Origin: Candidatus Magasanikiibacteriota bacterium
GTDB lineage: Bacteria; Patescibacteria; ABY1; Magasanikbacterales; 2-02-FULL-50-9b
Direction of reading: 5' to 3'
DNA length: 64,000 nucleotides
Assembly (NCBI GenBank): GCA_903893485.1
Contig: CAITMK010000004.1
Span: 1-64,000 of the forward strand
Positions within the stretch are counted from its first letter, which is position 1; each line of letters begins with the position of its first letter. Below the pieces are notes generated by a model. That model saw only the letters and a program-made list of their open reading frames with translations, was not told where the DNA came from and did no database searches. The position numbers and the translations under genes were made by a program. Below, one piece after another: positions 50,263-58,334 of the stretch.

Positions 50263-51369
50263 TTATTGAGCCGGATTCCACGCAGCGAGCCAAATAAGGT
50301 CTGAATCTGCAACGCCAGCGGCGCCTTTCAAATTCTGAACATTGAGCTGTTTTACCACGCGAGCCGTTGGAATACGCTTGGTTGTCCAGGTGTTTCCCCC
50401 GTCAACTGAGCGATAAAATGCCTTTGGCGTGCCGTAATAAATGTGCGCTGGATTAACCGGATTTATTGCTAATGAGATAATTTGGGTTTCATTTGGGGCG
50501 GTCAAAAGCTGATAAGCCTCCCATGAAGCGCCCCCGTCTTCGGAGTGCAAAATACCATAAGCCGTGCCAATGAGCAAGGCGTCTTCTTTGGTTGGATCAA
50601 TCGCAATTGCGAATACGTCATCGGCACCACGGAACTTTTTAGAATCCTCGGTACGTGCCCAAGTTACACCCGCGTCTGATGTTTTCCATAAACCACCTTG
50701 TGCGGTACCCACATAGACCACGCCATCCTTTGTTGGATGTGGCACAATCGAACGAATACGCTTGCCCGCGAAGCTGGTAAGTTTTACCCACGACTGCCCA
50801 CCGTTGTCGGTGCGAAACATGTCGCCTGCTGAATTACCTAAGTAAATTTGCAACCGATTTTTTGGATTAATGGCAATCGCGCCAAATTGTTGCGCTGCAA
50901 TTTCGCTGGTGCTGAGCATGCCCCATGAGCGACCACAGTTAATGGTGCGCACCACGTAACTTGCACCAGCTGGATTTGTTGTTGCGGCATACACCACACA
51001 ACTATTTGCCGGATCAACTGCAATTGCGTTTACGCGCGAGGTGGTAAGTTGCAATTCTGCAGGGGCATAATTTTTTGCAATCTGCCAACCTTCGCCGCCG
51101 TCTGATGAATATAAAATGCCGTTCGCCATGGTGCCAGCCCACAGAGATTTTGAATCTGATGGATCGATTGCAAAGGTGTTAATGTCGAGCGTTGCAAAAG
51201 ACATTGGCGCGCCCGTTGAGAACAAGCTGCTTTTTGCAAGCCATGTGGTGCCTGAATCGCCGGATACAAACATGCCACCATCAGGAAGCACCGGAGCCGT
51301 TGAGCAGCCAGCGCCCAAAAGCACCAGCGCGGCGCCCAAAAGCGCAAAAGAAACGTATTTTTTTTGCAT
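50263..51369 (-). CDS. Lipoprotein with BNR/sortilin-like beta-propeller repeats
   Basis: 368 residues. The signal peptide ends in a lipobox (ALVLLGAGCST), so it is probably a membrane-tethered lipoprotein. The rest has repeated Asp-box-like units: SKSLWAGTMANGILYSSDGGEGW, NRLQIYLGNSAGDMFRTDNGGQSW, DGVVYVGTAQGGLWKTSDAGVTW and EDALLIGTAYGILHSEDGGASW, i.e. a VPS10/BNR or Ycf48-like propeller. It may bind a surface partner. It is 1 bp upstream of frr. Confidence 0.88.
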   Translation of the reverse strand: MQKKYVSFALLGAALVLLGAGCSTAPVLPDGGMFVSGDSGTTWLAKSSLFSTGAPMSFATLDINTFAIDPSDSKSLWAGTMANGILYSSDGGEGWQIAKNYAPAELQLTTSRVNAIAVDPANSCVVYAATTNPAGASYVVRTINCGRSWGMLSTSEIAAQQFGAIAINPKNRLQIYLGNSAGDMFRTDNGGQSWVKLTSFAGKRIRSIVPHPTKDGVVYVGTAQGGLWKTSDAGVTWARTEDSKKFRGADDVFAIAIDPTKEDALLIGTAYGILHSEDGGASWEAYQLLTAPNETQIISLAINPVNPAHIYYGTPKAFYRSVDGGNTWTTKRIPTARVVKQLNVQNLKGAAGVADSDLIWLAAWNPAQ

Positions 51370-51401
51370 ACAAAATAACTAAAATTAGTGGGGCAAGTAT
51401 A

Positions 51402-52277
51402 TCACGAGCGCAGTGCAATCACAATTCGCTCGGCAATGAGCCGTGGATGCATATTTTGAAACAAGAGCGGGTGCAATTTTGCAATTGTTGCAATTGCCAT
51501 GTGGCCTGGTTTTTTTTCGGTCAGCCATTGCATCCACCATTCAAACATTTCGCCCAAGTTTTGACGCGCCTCTATGTGGCGATCCTTTTTTTCAAATAAA
51601 TCGGCGAGCCGTTTTTCGGCGGCAATAAAACTTTCGGCGCCGAGTACATCAAAAAACCGTGCACGTTCATTGGTGTAGCGTTCACGAAACGAGGTGTCTT
51701 CCATAAACTTAATTGCAACGCCTGGGCGGCCTGCCGCGGCGCGCACCGCGTCGGGAATCATGAGCGACGACGCACCTGATGCACGAAGCCCTTCGGTAAG
51801 CGTGGCGTCGGGCACACCGCTGAGGCGAAACATTGCCGCGCGCGACCTGATTGTTTGCAACACATTATCCTCGTGGCTGGCGAGCACAAAAAAATAGAGT
51901 TGGCGGCCTGGCTCTTCGAGAATTTTTAAAAGCGCGTTACCTGATTCTGCCTGCAACTCTTCGGCGCGTTCAATAATAATGATGAACGGTGTTCCCTGCG
52001 CAAGATGAAATAAATGGCGAATGCTACGAACTTCAGCAACCGGGATCGCAGCACGTGGCGTGCCGGTTTTTGGATCCTCACCCGCCCGCAGACGAAAAAT
52101 CGCCGGATGCGTTGTTGCGGCTTCGTACGAAATATTCAAAAGGCGCGCTGCCAAAAATGTTGCAAACGTATTTTTACCAACGCTTGGCGGCCCAACAAAA
52201 ACAGTGGTTTGGGCCAGCGCGTCTGGTTTTATATTTTCAAAATATTTTTGAATGCGTTCGTTGCCAATTAAATTCAT
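51402..52277 (-). CDS. holB: DNA polymerase III delta'-like AAA+ subunit
   Basis: 291 residues from ATG at 52277, overlapping the GT4 stop by 4 bp. It has a Walker A-like VFVGPPSVGKNTFATFLA and the sensor-like pattern IIIIERAEELQAESGNALLKILEEPG that is typical of clamp-loader delta' (ALLKxLEEPP). LASHEDNVLQTIRSRA fits the SRC region (SRA here). It helps load the sliding clamp. A DnaX paralogue is less likely because of the short size and absence of the zinc module. Confidence 0.82.
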   Translation of the reverse strand: MNLIGNERIQKYFENIKPDALAQTTVFVGPPSVGKNTFATFLAARLLNISYEAATTHPAIFRLRAGEDPKTGTPRAAIPVAEVRSIRHLFHLAQGTPFIIIIERAEELQAESGNALLKILEEPGRQLYFFVLASHEDNVLQTIRSRAAMFRLSGVPDATLTEGLRASGASSLMIPDAVRAAAGRPGVAIKFMEDTSFRERYTNERARFFDVLGAESFIAAEKRLADLFEKKDRHIEARQNLGEMFEWWMQWLTEKKPGHMAIATIAKLHPLLFQNMHPRLIAERIVIALRS

Positions 52278-53350
52278 AGTGCCCGGTAGGTCAACGCGGC
52301 GGTTTTTTCCCATGAAAAATTTTGCAGGCGTTCGCGGCCACGCGAAATTAATTCATGACGCGCGGTTTCATTTTGTAACAATGTGATTACGGCTGCTGAT
52401 AATTCATCTTCCGATGAAACAATTTTTGCAGCTTCATCTGCAACCTCACACACTGAGCCCGAATCCCACGCAACAACCGGCACGCTTGCCGCAAACGCTT
52501 CGAGCAGTGGCAAGCCAAAACCTTCGTAGCGCGTGGGGAAAACAAAAACCGCAGCGTGTTCATATAATGCCGCGCGCGTTGCATTATCGACAAAGCCTAA
52601 TTCGTGAATGGCGCTGTGCGCGGGGCTTGCAGCGATTTGCAATTTTATTTTTTCATAGCCAACTCCTGGCGGACCAGCTAACAAAAGCTGCGCGCCCGTT
52701 GCTGTATTTATTTTTTCAAACGCGCGAACAAGGCGATCAATTCCCTTTTTATATTCCACACGGCCTACCGCCAAAATGTAACGCGCCGCAGCAACCGCGG
52801 GCAAAAAAGCACTTGGCTCTGCGGCGATTGGTAACGCCAATGGCGTTACCACGATTTTTTCTGGCGCGACGTGTAATAATTCTATCAATTTATTTTTTGT
52901 TTCGTTTGATGGCACTAATATTTTCTTCGCACAAAAAATATTTCGGCGCGTCATTAGTTTTGCAAATAATTTTTCCGACCATGAATAACTTTCAGAGTCC
53001 CAAAAAAATGCGATATCGTGAATGGTGATTACTAAATTACGCGGCGCAAAAAATGGTGCCACATGACCGGGTGTAAAAAAAACTTTTTTTGTTTTTGTTC
53101 GCGCGGCACGTGCCCATGCAAAACTCAAACAAACTTGCGTCCACAAATATTTTGGTGGCCAAGGCAAAAATTTCCACGATACATTTGGCGTATCAATACA
53201 TTTTTCTGATTTTGCCCACGCTGGTGCATACAAAAAAAATTGATCCTCTGGGTGCGCGGCAACAAGTGCCCGAATAATTTCACACACATAAATCCCCACG
53301 CCCGTTGGCGCGCTCACACAGGCACGTGAAGCATCCACGTGAATCTCCAT
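52274..53350 (-). CDS. Family 4 glycosyltransferase (group 1)
   Basis: 358 residues from ATG at 53350, 1 bp after mreB. The GT-B fold is seen: N-terminal GVGIYVCEIIRALVA, a His-containing VITIHDIAFFWD, and C-terminal AVGRVEYKKGIDRLVRAFEK with the nucleotide-sugar motif VFVFPTRYEGFGLPLLEAFA (E-x7-E). It probably adds a sugar to a surface glycan. It sits in the cell-surface run (mreB, DUF4012, GT2). Confidence 0.93.
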   Translation of the reverse strand: MEIHVDASRACVSAPTGVGIYVCEIIRALVAAHPEDQFFLYAPAWAKSEKCIDTPNVSWKFLPWPPKYLWTQVCLSFAWARAARTKTKKVFFTPGHVAPFFAPRNLVITIHDIAFFWDSESYSWSEKLFAKLMTRRNIFCAKKILVPSNETKNKLIELLHVAPEKIVVTPLALPIAAEPSAFLPAVAAARYILAVGRVEYKKGIDRLVRAFEKINTATGAQLLLAGPPGVGYEKIKLQIAASPAHSAIHELGFVDNATRAALYEHAAVFVFPTRYEGFGLPLLEAFAASVPVVAWDSGSVCEVADEAAKIVSSEDELSAAVITLLQNETARHELISRGRERLQNFSWEKTAALTYRAL

Positions 53351-53351
53351 A

Positions 53352-54359
53352 TTATTTTGTTGCCAAAATACTGCGCTTGTATGCGTCCAAATTTTCGAGT
53401 GCAATACCCGTGCCCTTAACCACACACAAAAGTGGCTCATCAGCCACGTGCGCTGGCACACCAGTGGATTCCGTCAACAACACATCCAAATTACGAAGCA
53501 AGCTGGTACCGCCAGATAAAACCATTCCTTTTTCCATCACATCCGCAGAAAGTTCTGGCGGCGTTTTGTACAACACATCTTTCACCGCTTGCACAAAACC
53601 TTCGAGCTCGTGCTGAATCGCATCAGTTACATCGTCACTCGTGACCGTCAAAATGCGCGGCAAGCCTGAAACCATATCGCGACCCTTAATTTCGATAGAT
53701 AATTTCTTTTCCAAATACATGGCGCTCCCAACTTCAATTTTAATTTCTTCTGCGGTGCGCTCGCCCACAGCCAAACCGTATTTACGACGGATGTGTTCGG
53801 CGATTGCTGCGTCCAATTTATTACCACCAATACGCACGGAACCGCTGGACACAATACCGCCAAGCGAAATAACTGCAATTTCTGCAGTGCCACCACCGGT
53901 GTTTACAATCATATGGCCACTTGCCGACCCGATTGGAATGTCCGCGCCAATTGCAGCCACAATTGGCTCTTTAATAATGTACGCAGCTTTTGCACCAGCT
54001 GCGAGCGTTGCATCAATAACCGCGCGACGTTCAGTTGAAGTAATGCCACCTGGCACCGAAACCATAACTTCAGGGCGAAACAATCGCATGCCGCCAACCG
54101 CTTTATTAATAAAATAGCGAAGCATTGCTTCGGTCACGCGATAATCCGCGATCACACCATCTTTGAGTGGGCGCAGCGCAACAATGGTGTCTGGCGTACG
54201 ACCAAGCATGTCTTTTGCTTCTTTGCCCACGGCCAAAACTTTTTTATCTACTTTTGAAATTGCAACCACGGATGGTTCATTAATAATGATGCCGCGTTTT
54301 GGCACATACACCAAAATATTTGTCGTTCCTAAATCAATACCGATTTTTGCAACCATCAT
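53352..54359 (-). CDS. mreB: Rod shape-determining protein MreB
   Basis: 335 residues, the usual MreB size. Actin-fold motifs: KIGIDLGTTNILVY (phosphate 1), MIVNTGGGTAEIAVISLGG (phosphate 2) and MVLSGGTSLLRNLDVLL (adenosine). AKDMLGRTPDTIVALRPLKDG is a MreB signature. It forms membrane-bound filaments that guide wall synthesis. No mreC/mreD follow; instead glycosyltransferases do. ATG at 54356 is an alternative start. Confidence 0.95.
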   Translation of the reverse strand: MMVAKIGIDLGTTNILVYVPKRGIIINEPSVVAISKVDKKVLAVGKEAKDMLGRTPDTIVALRPLKDGVIADYRVTEAMLRYFINKAVGGMRLFRPEVMVSVPGGITSTERRAVIDATLAAGAKAAYIIKEPIVAAIGADIPIGSASGHMIVNTGGGTAEIAVISLGGIVSSGSVRIGGNKLDAAIAEHIRRKYGLAVGERTAEEIKIEVGSAMYLEKKLSIEIKGRDMVSGLPRILTVTSDDVTDAIQHELEGFVQAVKDVLYKTPPELSADVMEKGMVLSGGTSLLRNLDVLLTESTGVPAHVADEPLLCVVKGTGIALENLDAYKRSILATK

Positions 54360-54371
54360 ACCGTTCGAATA

Positions 54372-55808
54372 TTACCATTGTACCGAAAAATTTTGATCAG
54401 TTTTGAGCGTGCCCTGCCAATCGTACGCACCATCACCAAAATGTGCGGGCGCTTCTGGTGGCGTTGCCTGTCCTAGGGTTGTACCAAAATCATCGTGTAT
54501 CGTCAAATCAAATTGTGGCAAACCAAGTTGCTTTTGAACAAACAACCTATAGTGATGTGCGGCAATTGCCTGTAAAACCTCTGGCGCTGGGGTAAAACGA
54601 AATGTTACGGTGTGCGAAGTGCCCGGCTCGACCGAAACAAACGCACCAACTGACAAAAATCCATCTTCATGTTCCTGCCCAAACTCGCCAGGCTTTGTTA
54701 TTTTGTCGCCCGACATCGCACCATCGCCGCCTAAAAAGGTTGCGTTGCCCGGCACGAACACACGCAAATACGTTCGGTAACGCGTAGTGCGATAATCAAA
54801 GCTGCCCGTGTGTTTATATGTTACCGCAACCGATTCTTCCCACGCACCAGTTTTATTTTGAGCAAGTGAAACTACCGCGGAGCGATCAATTACACGATCT
54901 GTTTTAAGCGCGGCCAAATTCGCATCAACAATTTGCAACTTATCGGGCGTTCCTGGCAGCATGCGGCCAGACCATTGCAACGCATCGAGCGAGCGCTGCA
55001 CTGCTGGATCAATATCATATATCATGACATGACGATTTTTAATAAGTTCAAATCCATCTTGCAAAAGCGCACCCCAACTTGTTGGCGAAATTACTGCCAT
55101 GCGCTGCGCAAGTACGCCGGCCAACTTTCCCAAAATTTCTTTTCGCTTTTCTGTTGGAATTTGTTTGTGCGTAAAATCAACTTCAACCGAATATTCAAGT
55201 AAATCTGAAATCGTATCTGAGGTAAATGTAACGTCATCAATCGTAATTGGCCCGGTATATTTCATGAGCGTTTGCAAAACCTCTGGTGTGATTGCAACAA
55301 CCGTATGCACATCGGCTGCCTGCGCACCACCTTCTGCGGCATAAAATTGCAACGCACGTTGCGCATCTGTTACAAAATCTGGCGACCAATTTGAATCACG
55401 AAAAAACCAACGCGTTGATTGTAAATATGTTTGTAATGCCTGTGGTGGTGCAACTTCAAAACTTCCCGGCGCTGCATCATCAATTTTTTCAGTGCCTTCG
55501 ATTTTCATTTTTGTTGGCACACCATGATCAAATGTCACTAATCCGTACGAACCAATAAATCCACCGCCCGGACGCAATTCAGTATTATTTAAAAACAAAA
55601 ATAAAACCGTATTCGGATGATCAATGCCAAGCACCCGCGGCACGACTCCTCCAACGGGCAGTGCTGAAGGATTTGTTTTCTCAATTACGGAATCAATGAT
55701 GCGGGCCGCAAACACGCTGCTGTGCGTAACTGCCCACAAGGAGCCCGCACCAGTAGCCCCAACAATTACGGCCAAGCCAAGTGCGATAAAGAGCGATTTT
55801 TTTTTCAT
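54372..55808 (-). CDS. DUF4012 surface protein
   Basis: 478 residues. N-terminal membrane anchor (LFIALGLAVIVGATGAGSLW), then the DUF4012 block TVLFLFLNNTELRPGGGFIG and YGLVTFDHGVP, a signature of CPR and Gram-positive surface proteins. The remainder (about 170-478) is extracytoplasmic and beta-rich; there is no membrane return. Its function is unknown; the presence beside two glycosyltransferases and MreB suggests an envelope role. It follows the GT2 gene by 1 bp. Confidence 0.9.
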   Translation of the reverse strand: MKKKSLFIALGLAVIVGATGAGSLWAVTHSSVFAARIIDSVIEKTNPSALPVGGVVPRVLGIDHPNTVLFLFLNNTELRPGGGFIGSYGLVTFDHGVPTKMKIEGTEKIDDAAPGSFEVAPPQALQTYLQSTRWFFRDSNWSPDFVTDAQRALQFYAAEGGAQAADVHTVVAITPEVLQTLMKYTGPITIDDVTFTSDTISDLLEYSVEVDFTHKQIPTEKRKEILGKLAGVLAQRMAVISPTSWGALLQDGFELIKNRHVMIYDIDPAVQRSLDALQWSGRMLPGTPDKLQIVDANLAALKTDRVIDRSAVVSLAQNKTGAWEESVAVTYKHTGSFDYRTTRYRTYLRVFVPGNATFLGGDGAMSGDKITKPGEFGQEHEDGFLSVGAFVSVEPGTSHTVTFRFTPAPEVLQAIAAHHYRLFVQKQLGLPQFDLTIHDDFGTTLGQATPPEAPAHFGDGAYDWQGTLKTDQNFSVQW

Positions 55809-55809
55809 A

Positions 55810-57339
55810 TTATTTGGTAGCGATGGATGCTAAATCTTCGGCATGCATACGCTTCTTCTGTGATACATTAAACCCTAAATAGCGGCCGAACAGCAAGCGC
55901 GTCGTTGCGTCGAGCGCTGGAAGTGCTGAGAAAAAAATCATGGACACGGGCACTAAAATCCACTGCAAAAACATAAACAACCACGCGTGCTTTTTTGCAT
56001 GTCGTGGCGGCGGCGGCAATAATTTGGTGGATAAAATAATACTCAGTACAATGCCACTCATGGAAATAATCATGAGCCATTCCAAAATATGCGGCGTGTT
56101 TTGAAATAACACGGTGCGGCGTACTTCATCGCCCGCAACGAGTAGCGGTAAACGACCAAAAACTAAAATGAAAATTGAGGTGGTGCACCAAGAAAATTTA
56201 CCTTCCCACTGCACGAAAATTTTATGCACGCGTTCCCAAAATGGAATCTCATGATGTTTTGGAAAATGCCACAGCATAAATGGAATATGCTCCGCGCCCC
56301 ATGCCCAGCGACGTTGCTGTTTGTACAAATTCACCACCGATTTTTTGAACGAACGATCCGCAACCGTATCCATGGAAACTGGAATATACATTGGTACCAC
56401 TTCATAGTTGCCGCCATATTTTAAATAGCACTGCAACATGATACGCGAATCTTCACTCACAATATTTTTTTGCCAAAAACCAACATCAACCAGCGCCTCA
56501 AAACTCATGCTGTGCGATGAAAATGTACCCAAAAGTTCTGGTCGCGCAAACGCAAAAAGTAAATAAAACGTGGTACCAAACGCCATAATGCGCAGCGGCG
56601 CCGCAGATTCCCAAATATTATTATTGTACAGCGCAACCGGCTGAAACGATGCGTGTGTTGGATTTGGATGCGTGGCATACATGTATGTGAGACATGCAAA
56701 ATACGATGGATGAATAATCGTATCGATATCGAACGCGGACACAATAATATTTTTGTACACAATCCCGCGTGCATCAAACCATTTTTGAACTTCATGCCCC
56801 GCGTAATGCAAATTCGACCCCTTGCCTGGAATTTCGCCAGGTAAATTTTTTGGATGCACCGTAAGCACAAAACCAAAAAAATGTTTTTCGTATTCTTTTT
56901 GAATGTGTTCTGCGAACGTGTGAAAATGTTCCGCCTGACGCTCTTCGCCCGCAAGCACCACGACCATGCGATTTGATGGAAATTTAGAACTCAATAATGC
57001 ATCAAGTGTAGTACGAACCACTTCTTCATCTTCATTATAGATCGGCAAAAAAATACAGTGCACGTAATTTTCGGTGGCCGTGCCCAAACTTTTTACGCGC
57101 GCCATCCAATCGGTGCGACGAGAAACTTCAAATTCGCGCCATGATGAGAGCAAGAAAAAAATATAATACACCACGCGGAATACCCAATATAAATCGAATA
57201 AAAGAATCGCGTAGATCACCCAGAGCGGACGCACAAAACTACAAATTGTAGCACCAATTAAAGATCCCCACACCAAAAGACCTGGAAGCATTTCGTACAA
57301 ACGATATTTTTGATAGTTGGTCAATCGAAACGAAATCAT
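55810..57339 (-). CDS. Membrane GT2 glycosyltransferase (cellulose-synthase-like)
   Basis: 509 residues. Two N-terminal helices (about 20-65), a catalytic domain with FLPIYNEDEEVVRTTLDALL, DIDTIIHPSYF (DxD), VSEDSRIMLQCYLKYGG (ED) and the QQRRWAWG (QxxRW) motif, then three or four C-terminal helices. This is the processive GT2 layout, which may synthesise and export a polysaccharide. Overlaps the TsaB-like gene by 4 bp and the DUF4012 gene follows at 1 bp. Confidence 0.92.
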   Translation of the reverse strand: MISFRLTNYQKYRLYEMLPGLLVWGSLIGATICSFVRPLWVIYAILLFDLYWVFRVVYYIFFLLSSWREFEVSRRTDWMARVKSLGTATENYVHCIFLPIYNEDEEVVRTTLDALLSSKFPSNRMVVVLAGEERQAEHFHTFAEHIQKEYEKHFFGFVLTVHPKNLPGEIPGKGSNLHYAGHEVQKWFDARGIVYKNIIVSAFDIDTIIHPSYFACLTYMYATHPNPTHASFQPVALYNNNIWESAAPLRIMAFGTTFYLLFAFARPELLGTFSSHSMSFEALVDVGFWQKNIVSEDSRIMLQCYLKYGGNYEVVPMYIPVSMDTVADRSFKKSVVNLYKQQRRWAWGAEHIPFMLWHFPKHHEIPFWERVHKIFVQWEGKFSWCTTSIFILVFGRLPLLVAGDEVRRTVLFQNTPHILEWLMIISMSGIVLSIILSTKLLPPPPRHAKKHAWLFMFLQWILVPVSMIFFSALPALDATTRLLFGRYLGFNVSQKKRMHAEDLASIATK

Positions 57340-57701
57340 GTTGGCATGGTGATATGTGCCTCACGCTGATATGAAAACGTGCTAGCATGTGCCAGCGCAA
57401 ATGCAATTTGTTCTGGCGTTTCAATTTCGCTTTCGACAAAATGAATTGGTGTGCTGCGCGTTGCCGCAAACACATTTGCCGCAACGAGCGCTGCGCGGCT
57501 TGCTGAAAACGACCCAATATGTGCGCGCACTATAACCGCGGTGAATTTTTGGCGCACGCGAGCCACGGTTGCAATTACATCCCCGCCCTGCGGCACTACT
57601 TCAGAAAAAGGAAATTTATTTTTTGCAAGCACCCGCACTAACATGCCACCTTCGGCGCGCGGTTCAAGTACTAAATAAATTGGATCTGCTATTTTTTTCA
57701 T
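57336..57701 (-). CDS. Small protein, possibly a TsaB-like remnant
   Basis: 121 residues. AVIVRAHIGSFSASRAALVA resembles the TsaB motif GxGSFTGLR with its following Ala-rich helix, but the N-terminal IDTS phosphate motif and the rest of TsaB are absent. No metal-site residues are seen. It could be a shrunken TsaB-like scaffold for t6A synthesis or an unrelated CPR protein. It overlaps the wHTH protein (4 bp) and the GT2 gene (4 bp), which points to a common transcript. Confidence 0.5.
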   Translation of the reverse strand: MKKIADPIYLVLEPRAEGGMLVRVLAKNKFPFSEVVPQGGDVIATVARVRQKFTAVIVRAHIGSFSASRAALVAANVFAATRSTPIHFVESEIETPEQIAFALAHASTFSYQREAHITMPT

Positions 57702-58291
57702 AAAATAGTATTAATCGCTTTTTCATGGCGCGAATCAAGCACTTCGTAAATAAAACGATCCATGAGTTGGCGGCGTTCTTCGAATTCGCGCAGCGGCATA
57801 ATCGCATAACGCACAGCGATTCCATGATCGTGTTCAAATTCATTCATGATTTTTGTTAGCTCGTGTGCAGGCACCGTACCAACGATGAGCATGTCGACTG
57901 AAGTATTTGCATTCGTAAATGATCCGGTAAAAAGCAAAAGTTTAATATCACCCAAACCAACAATTTGATTACGCAAAGAATCTTCGCCAAGCACATGTGA
58001 TTTTAAAAGTAGCGCGCGCAATTCTGGATACAGTGGTGACGCCTCGTTCAATCGATAATATTTTCGTTTTGCTTCGTGTGCATCTTCGGCCTCGCCGGTA
58101 AGATTCTCTGGCGCATCAACCGCAGCAATAATTCCTGAATTGGTTAAATGCGTCAGTTCACGGCGAACTGCGTTAATCTGTGTATCTGCCAAACGGGTCA
58201 ATTCGCGCACAAAAAAATGCCTTTGCGGTTCACGATAAAAAAGGCGGAGAAGTTTGACGCGAGTTCTGGAGCCAAAAAGATGGTCAAGCAT
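57698..58291 (-). CDS. Winged-helix regulator with nucleotidyltransferase-like C-terminus
   Basis: 197 residues. The N-terminal ~90 residues form a wHTH: TRVKLLRLFYREPQRHFFVRELTRL, AVRRELTHLTNSGIIAA and a wing KRKYYRLNEASPLYPELRAL. The C-terminal half resembles an NTase fold (LLLFTGSFTNANTSVDMLIVG, with the catalytic Gly-Ser and D-x-L pattern), a combination seen in CPR genomes. It could sense or modify a nucleotide and bind DNA. It heads the run to 52 kb and is divergent from the PP2C-like gene. Confidence 0.7.
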   Translation of the reverse strand: MLDHLFGSRTRVKLLRLFYREPQRHFFVRELTRLADTQINAVRRELTHLTNSGIIAAVDAPENLTGEAEDAHEAKRKYYRLNEASPLYPELRALLLKSHVLGEDSLRNQIVGLGDIKLLLFTGSFTNANTSVDMLIVGTVPAHELTKIMNEFEHDHGIAVRYAIMPLREFEERRQLMDRFIYEVLDSRHEKAINTIL

Positions 58292-58334
58292 GTGTATCTA
58301 TAGTATACTTGGGGCAAGCCCCCTGGTCAATGGT

